A DNA stretch of 64,000 nt from Paenibacillus stellifer (GTDB lineage: Bacteria > Bacillota > Bacilli > Paenibacillales > Paenibacillaceae): the NCBI RefSeq assembly GCF_000758685.1, contig NZ_CP009286.1:3502501-3566500 (forward strand), read 5' to 3'. The translations under genes and the position numbers were made by a program. The notes below the pieces were generated by a model that did not search any database, was not told the DNA's origin, and saw only the letters and a list, made by a program, of their open reading frames with translations. The first letter of the stretch is position 1. Every line of letters starts with the position of its first letter. This document shows positions 44,311 through 52,779 of this stretch, piece after piece.

Positions 44311-45081
44311 TCATATCAGGAGCTGACGGCAGCGTACCTCTTCAGCCCCTCGGCGGCCCGTGTTCCCCGAAAGGCTCTTTGCTCCGGAATCCGGAGATTC
44401 ATCCAGCACGGAGAGCAGCCGCAAATAATCAAGCGAGTACTCCAGGCTGTAACAATCGCCGGGATAACAGCGCTGCTCGCCTTCCATCAGGAGGAAGAGC
44501 TCTACCCGTTCGGGCGGCTTGCCATACGCCTTATGGCAGAAGACGTTCACCATATGATAGAATCCTTCCGCCACCTCCTCGCACCGGCAGGCCATGAACT
44601 TCTGAATAATGAGACCGTCCTTGCCACTGCCCCCCTGCATCTGCCAGACCAGCTGAAAAATGACGGATAATTCCATCCCCAGCTCAGGCACGGCTACATG
44701 CCAGTCCTCGTACAATTTCACCGGCATGACATTATGGTCGCGGTTATAGCTGACCGCCCGGATGAGAGAGTCCATAACTTTGTTCTTGACCTCCCAGTAA
44801 TGGAGAAGCGAGGAGAAAGCGTTCGAACGAGAAGGCCATCTATGCTCCAGTATGAACTGAATCGGTGTCTGCTGGCGGACTTCCGGTGTCAGGCTATAGA
44901 AATCGTTAAGGGCATGACCCACCGTATATTGAACCTGCTGCCGCCATTTCGGCAGGACCGCTCCCGCCTGTTTCTCGGCTTCGGTCATATCAAGCAGCGT
45001 CCGTTCCACAATATAGTCGCGGAGCGGCTGGAACCGGATTTCCGGCTGCTTCTCAGCCGCCAACATGGAGGCGCCCATCAT
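44311..45081 (-). CDS. Unknown protein coupled to flavodoxin
   Basis: A 256-residue soluble, helix-rich protein with no membrane segment. It starts at ATG 45081, overlapping the flavodoxin stop (ATGA), so translation is coupled. Features: VLPKWRQQVQYTVGHALNDF near the N-terminus, LIIQKFMACRCEEVAEGFYH with a CxC, and CHKAYGKPPERVELFLLMEG. I do not recognise the family. The tie to a Fur-box flavodoxin suggests a role under iron limitation, but that is inference. Confidence 0.7.
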   Translation of the reverse strand: MMGASMLAAEKQPEIRFQPLRDYIVERTLLDMTEAEKQAGAVLPKWRQQVQYTVGHALNDFYSLTPEVRQQTPIQFILEHRWPSRSNAFSSLLHYWEVKNKVMDSLIRAVSYNRDHNVMPVKLYEDWHVAVPELGMELSVIFQLVWQMQGGSGKDGLIIQKFMACRCEEVAEGFYHMVNVFCHKAYGKPPERVELFLLMEGEQRCYPGDCYSLEYSLDYLRLLSVLDESPDSGAKSLSGNTGRRGAEEVRCRQLLI

Positions 45082-45530
45082 GTTACCGGAAGGCAGGCTT
45101 CAGAGAAACGTTGTCCGAAGCGCCGGCACTCCTCTTTCTCGGCGGATGTAGGTCCGTATTCGATCTTAAGTCCCGGCTGGACAAGCTTGGCGCCTCTCTC
45201 CGCAAGCTTCTGCTCAAGCAGGTCCACTGCACCGCAGTATATAGCATAGCCGGTATCCCCGCTGCCGAAGGCGGCGGCCTTACGGCCCTTCAGGTCCAGA
45301 TCATCCATCTCTTCATAGAAATCCAGGAACTCGTCGGGAAGCTCGCCGTCACCCCATGTATATGCGCCGAGAATCGCTCCGTCATAGGTTGTGATTTCAT
45401 CAGCATTGCATTCATGGACTTCTTTCAGCACAGCCTCATTGCCGGCTTGACGGATGCCTTCCGCGATAAGCTCCGCCATTTCTTCGGTGTTGCCGGTCAG
45501 ACTGGCATAGACCACCAAAATTCGGACCAT
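45078..45530 (-). CDS. Flavodoxin (short-chain)
   Basis: A 150-residue FMN electron carrier. The phosphate loop is VVYASLTGNTEEMAELIAEG (T-G-N-T-E), the isoalloxazine loops are GAYTWGDGELPDEF and FGSGDTGYAIYCGAVD. A Fur-type box about 70 bases upstream indicates induction when iron is short, when flavodoxin replaces ferredoxin. It could also donate electrons to the nitrogenase-like system 4-14 kb away (inference). The downstream unknown gene overlaps its stop codon. Confidence 0.93.
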   Translation of the reverse strand: MVRILVVYASLTGNTEEMAELIAEGIRQAGNEAVLKEVHECNADEITTYDGAILGAYTWGDGELPDEFLDFYEEMDDLDLKGRKAAAFGSGDTGYAIYCGAVDLLEQKLAERGAKLVQPGLKIEYGPTSAEKEECRRFGQRFSEACLPVT

Positions 45531-45597
45531 TTCAAGATCGCCTCCCTAAATTGAGAAATCGGTTCAACAACCAGCTTCTCCGATATTCTCCAGTCTA

Positions 45598-45620
45598 TTG
45601 ATAATGATTCTCATTGTCAA
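45598..45620. promoter_or_regulatory. Fur-type box of the flavodoxin gene
   Basis: Inverted repeat TTGATAATGA-TTC-TCATTGTCAA, close to the GATAATGATAATCATTATC consensus. It lies 68-90 bases upstream of the flavodoxin start, in the promoter region. Confidence 0.8.
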
Positions 45621-45723
45621 CATTAATATCACGGATTTGCCTCTTTGTCCAAATGGTTTGTTAAGAACCGTACATTTGATGTACAATATAGGCTAAATGA
45701 AAATTTTTGAAGGATGGATCACT

Positions 45724-46587
45724 ATGTACATGGCCCGGGATTGGCAGGATTACGAAATTATCGATACAGGCGGCGGAGAAAAGCTGGAGCGCTGGGGGGA
45801 CGTCATTCTGCGGAGACCTGATCCGCAGATCATTTGGCCTCTGGCCAACGAATCGGCACAATGGAAAAATGTGCACGGGCATTATCACCGCAGCTCCTCC
45901 GGCGGCGGCCATTGGGAAATGAAGAAGAGCATACCGGACAGCTGGAGCATCTCCTACGGCAAGCTGAAATTCCACCTGCGTCCGACCAATTTCAAGCATA
46001 CAGGGCTGTTCCCGGAACAGGCGGCCAACTGGAGCTGGATGATGGACAAGATCGCCGGTGCGGGACGCAAGATCCAGGTTCTGAATCTGTTCGCTTATAC
46101 CGGCGGAGCCACCGTTGCCGCGGCCGCAGCCGGCGCCTCCGTCGTCCATGTGGATGCCGCCAAAGGGATGGTGCAGTGGGCGAAGGAGAACCTTCAGCTC
46201 TCCGGTCTGGGCGAGCGCCCCGTCCGTTTCATTACGGACGATGTCTTCAAGTTCGTGCAGCGTGAGGAGCGCCGGGGGAATAAATACGACGCCATTATTA
46301 TGGACCCGCCTTCGTACGGAAGAGGTCCAGGCGGAGAAATGTGGAAGCTGGAGCAGAGCCTCTACCCCTTCCTTGAAAGCTGTCTGTCCATTATGAGCGA
46401 CCAGCCGCTCTTTCTCCTGATCAATTCGTATACGACCGGCATTTCGCCTACGGTTCTGGAGAATATGCTGGCGATGACGATGAAGTCCCGGTACGGCGGT
46501 TCGATCAGTTCGGGAGAAATCGGACTGCCGATAACGGCTTCCGGTCTCCATCTGCCATGCGGTATTCTTGGCCGCTGGGAGTCTTAA
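45724..46587 (+). CDS. Class I SAM-dependent rRNA methyltransferase (RlmI/RlmK-like)
   Basis: A 287-residue methyltransferase. Motif I is VLNLFAYTGGATVAAAAAGA, followed by VVHVDAAKGMVQWAKENL and the catalytic-type DAIIMDPPSYGRGPGG, as in the 23S rRNA cytosine or guanine methyltransferases of the RlmI/RlmL group. The N-terminal PUA-like part is degenerate. AAGGA precedes ATG 45724 (the frame is open to 45697). The next gene, a pseudouridine synthase, starts four bases after the stop, so an RNA-modification pair is likely. Confidence 0.85.
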   Translation: MYMARDWQDYEIIDTGGGEKLERWGDVILRRPDPQIIWPLANESAQWKNVHGHYHRSSSGGGHWEMKKSIPDSWSISYGKLKFHLRPTNFKHTGLFPEQAANWSWMMDKIAGAGRKIQVLNLFAYTGGATVAAAAAGASVVHVDAAKGMVQWAKENLQLSGLGERPVRFITDDVFKFVQREERRGNKYDAIIMDPPSYGRGPGGEMWKLEQSLYPFLESCLSIMSDQPLFLLINSYTTGISPTVLENMLAMTMKSRYGGSISSGEIGLPITASGLHLPCGILGRWES

Positions 46588-46590
46588 CCC

Positions 46591-47349
46591 ATGGCGGACA
46601 AGAACGGCGGACAAGCCGCTGGCCAGCCTGCTCAGGACATTGAAATCCTGTATGAGGATAACCACCTGCTAGGTGTTGTCAAGCCGGTAAATATCCCTGT
46701 TCAGGAAGACGCGACTGGAGATCCCGACCTGCTGACACTGCTCAAGGAGGATATCAAGCGGCGGTACGACAAGCCGGGCAATGTCTTTATGGGACTTGTC
46801 CACCGGCTGGACCGGCCCGTCGGAGGCGCCATGATCTTCGCCAAGACATCCAAAGCCGCCTCCCGGCTCTCGGAGAATGTTCGTAACCGCAGCTTCCGGA
46901 AAGTCTATTTAACCGTTGTGCACGGCGAACTTCCGGCTCCAAGCGGACGGCTGCGCAACTTCCTCCTGAAGAATGCGAAGACGAATACCGTCACCGTAGT
47001 GCGGCAGGGAACGCAGGACGCCAAGGAGGCTGTGCTCGATTATACGGTGCTGTCCAAGGCGGAGGGCTTCAGTCTGGTCAAGATCAACCTGCTGACCGGA
47101 CGGCCTCACCAAATTCGGGTGCAGCTTGCCCATGCCGGCTGCCCCCTCTATGGCGACCAGAAATACGGCCCTTCCGTCAACAAGCCCGGCCAGCAGATCG
47201 CACTCTGGTCATCGCTTGTCGGCTTCCCGCACCCGGTCACCAAAGAGGAAATCAATCTCGTCTCCCTGCCTCCCCGCTCCTTTCCCTGGAGCCTGTGGAG
47301 CAGAGACATTCAGGAGCAGTCACTCGCAGAAGTCTCCGAAGAGACTTAA
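46591..47349 (+). CDS. RluA family RNA pseudouridine synthase
   Basis: A 252-residue enzyme of the RluA/RluD type without an S4 domain. The catalytic Asp is in GLVHRLDRPVGGAMIFAKTS (H-R-L-D), and LVKINLLTGRPHQIRVQLAH is the second family motif. It isomerises uridine in rRNA or tRNA; the exact site is unknown. It is tightly linked to the methyltransferase gene upstream and followed by a strong terminator. Confidence 0.92.
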   Translation: MADKNGGQAAGQPAQDIEILYEDNHLLGVVKPVNIPVQEDATGDPDLLTLLKEDIKRRYDKPGNVFMGLVHRLDRPVGGAMIFAKTSKAASRLSENVRNRSFRKVYLTVVHGELPAPSGRLRNFLLKNAKTNTVTVVRQGTQDAKEAVLDYTVLSKAEGFSLVKINLLTGRPHQIRVQLAHAGCPLYGDQKYGPSVNKPGQQIALWSSLVGFPHPVTKEEINLVSLPPRSFPWSLWSRDIQEQSLAEVSEET

Positions 47350-47386
47350 AGCCGGCTGACTCCGCTATATCGGTTATGCAAGCTAA

Positions 47387-47433
47387 ACTTAAAGGGGACG
47401 TTCCTCCGAATCCGGAGAACGTCCCCTTTAAGT
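47387..47433. terminator. Bidirectional terminator
   Basis: Perfect 16-bp stem ACTTAAAGGGGACGTT / AACGTCCCCTTTAAGT with an inner CTCCG/CGGAG hairpin, between the pseudouridine synthase (+) and MarR (-) genes. Confidence 0.9.
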
Positions 47434-47463
47434 ATTTGCCTGTTTCCGTCCTATGTAACTCCG

Positions 47464-47910
47464 TCAGGTTTGTCTGCTCAGCTCCAACGTCGTTGATTCA
47501 TTGCCCGGAGCTACCAGCTTGCCCATCAAATACAGCAGCAGCTGCTGATTATGGGCGGAGATATGATCCAGCACTCCGGCGAAGAAATCGCTCCGCACCT
47601 TAAGACCTCTGGCCGTTTCCATTCGCCCCAGATCCGTAATGCTTACCCATACGATCCGGCGGTCCGCCGCATCCCGGTCGCGGACAATTAGTCCTCCCCG
47701 CTCCATCCGGTCGAGGAGCATGGTCACCGCCGCCGCGCTTGTCGCCAGGTGAGGGGCTAGATCGGAAGGCTTGGCCGCACCGCGCTCCTGTACGAGCTCA
47801 AGTACGGTAAGCTGCGCATCGGTCAACGTCGGGGCCAGCTTGGTCTCCATATGAACCTTGTAATCCTTCAGAATTTTATGCCAGATTTTACTGAATTCAA
47901 AGGAGTTCAC
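47464..47910 (-). CDS. MarR family transcriptional regulator
   Basis: A 148-residue winged-helix protein. The HTH is AAKPSDLAPHLATSAAAVTM then LLDRMERGG, and the wing is LIVRDRDAADRRIVWVSITD. The start is GTG 47910 with AAGGAA upstream. A perfect AACGAAT-G-ATTCGTT palindrome sits just before the ribosome binding site, so it is probably autoregulated. A KimA-like gene ends 108 bases upstream on the same strand. Confidence 0.9.
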   Translation of the reverse strand: MNSFEFSKIWHKILKDYKVHMETKLAPTLTDAQLTVLELVQERGAAKPSDLAPHLATSAAAVTMLLDRMERGGLIVRDRDAADRRIVWVSITDLGRMETARGLKVRSDFFAGVLDHISAHNQQLLLYLMGKLVAPGNESTTLELSRQT

Positions 47911-47928
47911 TGCAGTTCCTTCCTTTCC

Positions 47929-47943
47929 AACGAATCATTCGTT
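47929..47943. promoter_or_regulatory. Candidate MarR operator
   Basis: Perfect inverted repeat AACGAAT / ATTCGTT around one base, 19-33 bases upstream of the MarR start, overlapping the region where the transcript would begin. Confidence 0.6.
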
Positions 47944-48018
47944 ATAAGATAGGTTCGCTGTTAAGTTCCTTTTTCCTGCAAGTGGAAAAAAATAAATAAC
48001 CCCATAAACAAATCGGCA

Positions 48019-49845
48019 TCATTTCTTCAGATGGAACGGCACAGTCGTAACGACCACATTACGCCGGTAGAGCAGATTGGTGCGGATCAAGAGACCCGAC
48101 TGGTTATGAAGAATATTATGCCAGCCTTTTCGTGGAATAAACTGCGGAATGATGACCGTTACCTTAAAGTTCGACTCGCTCGCCTTCCGCTGGACGGTGT
48201 CGATAAACTTCACGAGCGGCTGGATGATGCTGCGGTATGGCGAATACAGGGTGACGAGCCGGACATCCGGCTGCCATTTGGCCCATTTTTCCTCAAACAC
48301 CGCTTCATCCTCGCGTTCGAACGCAACGTATACAGCAATGATCTGATGCGCCGACAGCGTTTTGGCGTAATTCAGAGAATTCTCCACCACATGCGTGATG
48401 CCTGCAACCGGAAGGATGATCACATTGCCGTCAATGGGGATGGAAGGCTCGCAAGTGCTCAGTCTCAATTGGTCAGCCACCGCCTCATAATGCTTCCGTA
48501 TCCGGTGGAACAGGTAGATAATCAGCGGCAGGAAAACAAGGACCGGCCATACCTGTGGAAATTTGGTCAGGAAGAACATCACCGTTACGATTAAGCTGAT
48601 CAGTGCGCCCGTCGAGTTGATGATCAATTTCGGGAGCCAGCCGGGCGGCTTCTCACGGTTCCACTTCACGATCATGCCGGTCTGTGACAAGGTAAAAGGA
48701 ATGAATACCCCCACCGCATACAGTGGAATCAAATGCTCAGTCTTGCCTTCGAAGGCCATGATCAGCAGAATGGACAACACGCCCAAAATGATGATTCCGT
48801 TCGAATACCCCAGCCGGTCGCCCCGGACTGTGAACATGCGCGGAATGAATTTATCCTTGGCCAGATTGACCGCCAGCAGCGGGAATGCCGAATAACCGGT
48901 ATTGGCGGCAAGAATCAGGATCAGAGCCGTCGTTCCCTGAACGAAGAAGTACATCACGTTCCGGCCGAATGTCGTTTCGGCGATCTGGGACACGACCGTA
49001 ACGTCTGGCATCGGGCTGATGCCGTAATAGTAGGCAAGGAACACGATTCCCGTGAACAGGCAGGCCAGCAAAATGCCCATGGCGGCAAGCGTCTTGGCGG
49101 CATTGTTCGGAGCCGGGTCCTTGAAGTTGGGAATGGCGTTCGAGATGGCCTCCACTCCGGTCAAAGCCGAACTGCCCGATGCAAAAGCCCGCAGAAGAAG
49201 GAACAGCGAGATGCCAGCCACCGGCGTCCCGATGGGGGTGTGCAGCCCTTCAGGCACCTGCCCGGTTACAATATGGAACAAGCCTACCCCGATCATGATA
49301 AATAAAGCAAGAACGAACAGATATACCGGATAAGCCAGAATGGAAGCCGACTCCGTTACCCCTCTCAGGTTCAAAGTCGTAATGAAGCAGACAAACAGGA
49401 CCGCGATAAGCACGTTATAGGGATGCAGACTCGGAAATGCCGAGGTGATGGCATCGGTCCCCGCGGACACGCTGACCGCAACCGTCAGAATATAATCCAC
49501 CAGCAGCGAGCCCCCGGCAATGAGTCCCGGATATTTCCCCAGGTTCTGCTTCGACACGACATAAGCGCCGCCTCCATGCGGATAGGCAAAAATAATTTGC
49601 CGATATGACAAAATCAGAGCTGCCAGCAGCACCAATACGCCGACCGCAATCGGAATGGAATACCAGAAAGCCGCTGCGCCAACCGTAATCAGTACGATCA
49701 GGATCTGCTCCGGACCATATGCCACCGACGACAGCGCGTCCGAAGAGAGAATGGCCAGCGCCTTCGCTTTGGTCAGCTTTTGTTCCCCTAATTCATTCGA
49801 TTTGAGCGGACGTCCAATGAGAAAGCGTTTGATGGATGACAGCAT
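48019..49845 (-). CDS. kimA: KimA-like high-affinity potassium importer (APC superfamily)
   Basis: A 608-residue membrane protein, the same length as Bacillus subtilis KimA (607). It has about twelve helices (LAILSSDALSSVAYGPEQIL, the family's unwound helix 1) and a C-terminal cytoplasmic universal stress protein-like domain from about 470 (IIAVYVAFEREDEAVFEEKW). KimA takes up potassium with protons and is inhibited by c-di-AMP. ATG 49845 has GGAGG eight bases upstream; the frame is open to 49863. I saw no c-di-AMP (ydaO) riboswitch in the 170 bases upstream. Substrate is inferred from similarity. Confidence 0.8.
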   Translation of the reverse strand: MLSSIKRFLIGRPLKSNELGEQKLTKAKALAILSSDALSSVAYGPEQILIVLITVGAAAFWYSIPIAVGVLVLLAALILSYRQIIFAYPHGGGAYVVSKQNLGKYPGLIAGGSLLVDYILTVAVSVSAGTDAITSAFPSLHPYNVLIAVLFVCFITTLNLRGVTESASILAYPVYLFVLALFIMIGVGLFHIVTGQVPEGLHTPIGTPVAGISLFLLLRAFASGSSALTGVEAISNAIPNFKDPAPNNAAKTLAAMGILLACLFTGIVFLAYYYGISPMPDVTVVSQIAETTFGRNVMYFFVQGTTALILILAANTGYSAFPLLAVNLAKDKFIPRMFTVRGDRLGYSNGIIILGVLSILLIMAFEGKTEHLIPLYAVGVFIPFTLSQTGMIVKWNREKPPGWLPKLIINSTGALISLIVTVMFFLTKFPQVWPVLVFLPLIIYLFHRIRKHYEAVADQLRLSTCEPSIPIDGNVIILPVAGITHVVENSLNYAKTLSAHQIIAVYVAFEREDEAVFEEKWAKWQPDVRLVTLYSPYRSIIQPLVKFIDTVQRKASESNFKVTVIIPQFIPRKGWHNILHNQSGLLIRTNLLYRRNVVVTTVPFHLKK

Positions 49846-50017
49846 AGACCATACCTCCGACAATTGAGAATGAGTGATATGTATTTTGCCCCAATACTAC
49901 CCTGACTAACTTTCCGTATTATGTTATAACCGGCTGCGTTTCGAATCCAATAAGAATAACCCCATCTCAGGATCTGCGAAGCAACTGCCTAATCTATATT
50001 ATGCTTGCTGAATGATC

Positions 50018-50056
50018 AAAAAGGCATCCTCTCCGCCAGCGGAGAACGATGCCTTC
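50018..50056 (-). terminator. Terminator of the parC gene
   Basis: Stem AAGGCATC / GATGCCTT with inner CTCCGC/GCGGAG and T-rich sequence on the minus strand, 12 bases after the parC stop. Confidence 0.85.
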
Positions 50057-50067
50057 TCTGATCCGGC

Positions 50068-52509
50068 CTAGTCGACCGAACGGTGCACTTGTATAATTTC
50101 GTCTTTCTTGTCCAGCGATACGAGCAGCTTGCCAATCGACTTGCGCTCGGCAATCGGCGCGGACTCCGTGGTAAGCTCGAATATGTGTCCGTCCTTTGTA
50201 ATTGCGGTAACCGGCACTGGCTCCTTGCAGTAGAATGCGCCTGCGATCCGGCTGCCGTTAGGCTTGACACGCTTGCCTTCTTTGAATTCAAAGGTCTGAA
50301 CACCCTTGCCGCCCCGGCTCTGCGGGATATAATCCAGCAGCAGGCTGCGTTTGCCATAGCCGAGATCGCTTAGTACAAATACCTCACCCTCATCGTCCGA
50401 CACCCGGAAGCAGGCTGCCACTTCGTCGCCTTCGCGCAGCTGTATGCCTTTGACACCGCCGGCCACACGGCCCATCGGGTTCACTTCGTTCTCACGGAAC
50501 CGGATACTCATGCCTTCACGGGTAATCAGCATCAGATCCTGATCTCCCCCGCTCAGCAGAACTGAGAGCACTTCGTCATCGGGGGCTACCTTGCAAGCGG
50601 CTACGGCTCCGCTTCGGCTAGTTGCGTATTCCTTAAGCTCCGTACGCTTGACCTGACCTTTGCGGGTGACGAAGAACAGGCTGAGACCCGGCTCATCCAG
50701 ACCGCTTACCGGAATAACGTCGGCGATGCCGTCTTCTTTGGACAGGCCGATCACATTGACGATTGCAGTGCCGGGGTCCTTCCATTTGAAGTCGGGAATC
50801 TGATGGACCGGGAGCAGGAAATATTGGCCCTTGCGCGTAAAAATCAGCAGGCTGTCCCGCGTATTCACATCCATCAGCTTCGTGACGTAGTCGCCTTCCT
50901 TCGCACCGGATGACTTCCGGTCTCCGCCTGAACGGGTGAAAGACAGCATACTTGTCCGCTTGATATAACCTTCTGCCGACAGCGTAACCAGCACATCCTC
51001 GGCATTGACCAGCGCTTCGAGGCTGACTTTGATCTCCTCGACTTCACCCTGAATGGCGGCACGGCGTTCGATGCCATACTTGTCGCGGATTTCCATCAGT
51101 TCCTTGCGAATGACGCTTACCAGCTTCTTGTCGCTCTCGAGTATGGACCGGAGCGAGGCGATCTTCTTCTCCGTCTCCTCCAGTTCTTTCTCCAGCGTCC
51201 GGATTTCGAGATTGGTCAGCCGGTACAGCTGCAGGGTCAGGATGGAATCCGCCTGGCGCTCGCTGAAGCCGAACATCCACACCAGGTTGTTCTGGGCATC
51301 CTGGCGGTTCTTCGACGCCTTGATGGCGGCGATAACCTCGTCCAGTATGTTGAGCGCCTTAACCAGACCCTCCAGCACATGAGCCCGGTCCTCGGCACGG
51401 TCCAGATCAAACTGGGTGCGATGCGTTACGACCTCGCGCTGATGCGCGATGTAGGCCTCCAGAATCGCCTTAAGGCCAAGCTGCTGCGGCGCCTTGTTGA
51501 CGATAGCCACCATGTTGAAGTTATAGGTCACCTGAAGGTCCGTCTTCTTCAGCAGATAGGCAAGGATGCTCTGGGCGTCGGCCTCTTTCTTCAGTTCAAC
51601 GACGATCCGCAGGCCTTCACGTCCGCTCTCGTCGCGCACTTCGGCTATCCCGTCAACCTTCTTCTCCAGACGGATGTTCTCCATAGCGGTAACGAGACGG
51701 GATTTCACGACCTGGAACGGGATTTCCGTAATTATAATTTGCTGCTTGCCGCCACGGACATTCTCAATCTCCGTCTTGGAGCGCAAATAAATGCGGCCTT
51801 TGCCTGTTCGGTAGGCATCCATAATACCGTCACCGGCCATGATCAGGCCGCCTGTCGGAAAATCCGGACCTTTGATGAAGGTCATGATTTCTTCAAGTTC
51901 AATCTCCGGCTTCTGCATAACCGCGATGCAGGCATCGATCGTCTCCCGCAGATTATGCGGCGGAATTTCGGTGGCGAAGCCGGCCGAAATTCCGCTCGTT
52001 CCGTTCACCAGCAGATTCGGATAACGGGACGGCAGCACCACCGGCTCCTTGGCCGAGTTATCGAAGTTGTCCTTGAAGAGCACCGTACGCTTCTCGATGT
52101 CGCGGAGCATCTCCATGGCGATCGGCGACAGACGCGCCTCGGTATACCGCATCGCTGCGGCGGGATCATCGTCCATCGAGCCCCAGTTGCCATGACCGTC
52201 GACAAGCACATGGCCCATTTTCCAAGGCTGCGCCATCCGGACCATGCCTTCGTAGATGGAGGAATCTCCATGGGGATGATAGTTGCCCATTACGTCTCCG
52301 ACGGTCTTCGCCGACTTCCGGTAAGCCTTGTCTGGCGTGTTGCCGGAATCATACATGGCGTACAGAATTCGGCGCTGCACGGGCTTCAGCCCGTCGCGCA
52401 CATCGGGGATGGCCCGGTCCTGAATGATATATTTGGAATACCGCCCAAAGCGGTCGCCGACGACTTCCTCCAGAAACGCCGGCAGAAATTGTTCGGATAA
52501 ACTGCTCAT
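50068..52509 (-). CDS. parC: DNA topoisomerase IV subunit A
   Basis: An 813-residue type IIA topoisomerase cleavage subunit that decatenates daughter chromosomes. The active-site Tyr is in [18 protein letters not shown]; the quinolone-determining region is around [20 protein letters not shown]. The N-terminal [20 protein letters not shown] is typical of ParC, and the GyrA box (QRRGGKG) is absent from the C-terminal beta-pinwheel, so this is ParC, not GyrA. AGAAGGTG precedes ATG 52509. parE lies 270 bases upstream on the same strand. Confidence 0.94.
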   Translation of the reverse strand: MSSLSEQFLPAFLEEVVGDRFGRYSKYIIQDRAIPDVRDGLKPVQRRILYAMYDSGNTPDKAYRKSAKTVGDVMGNYHPHGDSSIYEGMVRMAQPWKMGHVLVDGHGNWGSMDDDPAAAMRYTEARLSPIAMEMLRDIEKRTVLFKDNFDNSAKEPVVLPSRYPNLLVNGTSGISAGFATEIPPHNLRETIDACIAVMQKPEIELEEIMTFIKGPDFPTGGLIMAGDGIMDAYRTGKGRIYLRSKTEIENVRGGKQQIIITEIPFQVVKSRLVTAMENIRLEKKVDGIAEVRDESGREGLRIVVELKKEADAQSILAYLLKKTDLQVTYNFNMVAIVNKAPQQLGLKAILEAYIAHQREVVTHRTQFDLDRAEDRAHVLEGLVKALNILDEVIAAIKASKNRQDAQNNLVWMFGFSERQADSILTLQLYRLTNLEIRTLEKELEETEKKIASLRSILESDKKLVSVIRKELMEIRDKYGIERRAAIQGEVEEIKVSLEALVNAEDVLVTLSAEGYIKRTSMLSFTRSGGDRKSSGAKEGDYVTKLMDVNTRDSLLIFTRKGQYFLLPVHQIPDFKWKDPGTAIVNVIGLSKEDGIADVIPVSGLDEPGLSLFFVTRKGQVKRTELKEYATSRSGAVAACKVAPDDEVLSVLLSGGDQDLMLITREGMSIRFRENEVNPMGRVAGGVKGIQLREGDEVAACFRVSDDEGEVFVLSDLGYGKRSLLLDYIPQSRGGKGVQTFEFKEGKRVKPNGSRIAGAFYCKEPVPVTAITKDGHIFELTTESAPIAERKSIGKLLVSLDKKDEIIQVHRSVD

Positions 52510-52779
52510 GCATTCACCTTCTGTTCTTCAAACTGTCGCCTTATTCAAAATAAGCTGGCGATTAGTCTACGCAGCGCTGACGGTTTGGACTTTCGGCCGC
52601 TGTTGTCTCCAAATATCCTGAATTGGTTAATAATCGGTGATATTCGGGGACAAAGGCGGACGATTACTCTCCTTCAGTTCCTAACCTTCGCGCTTCTCCG
52701 CAAATCGCCAAAGATTTCTTAATACCGAAATTCTCATCACTCCGAAATGTAAATCGAAAGGGTCCGGAACGACCCGGAT

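Noticed and set aside
49864..50015. c-di-AMP (ydaO) riboswitch before kimA
   Set aside because: The upstream region is short and I could not find the conserved core of that riboswitch.
51379..52500. A 373-codon plus-strand frame opposite parC
   Set aside because: Shadow of parC caused by GC-rich codon use; no ribosome binding site and no family motif.
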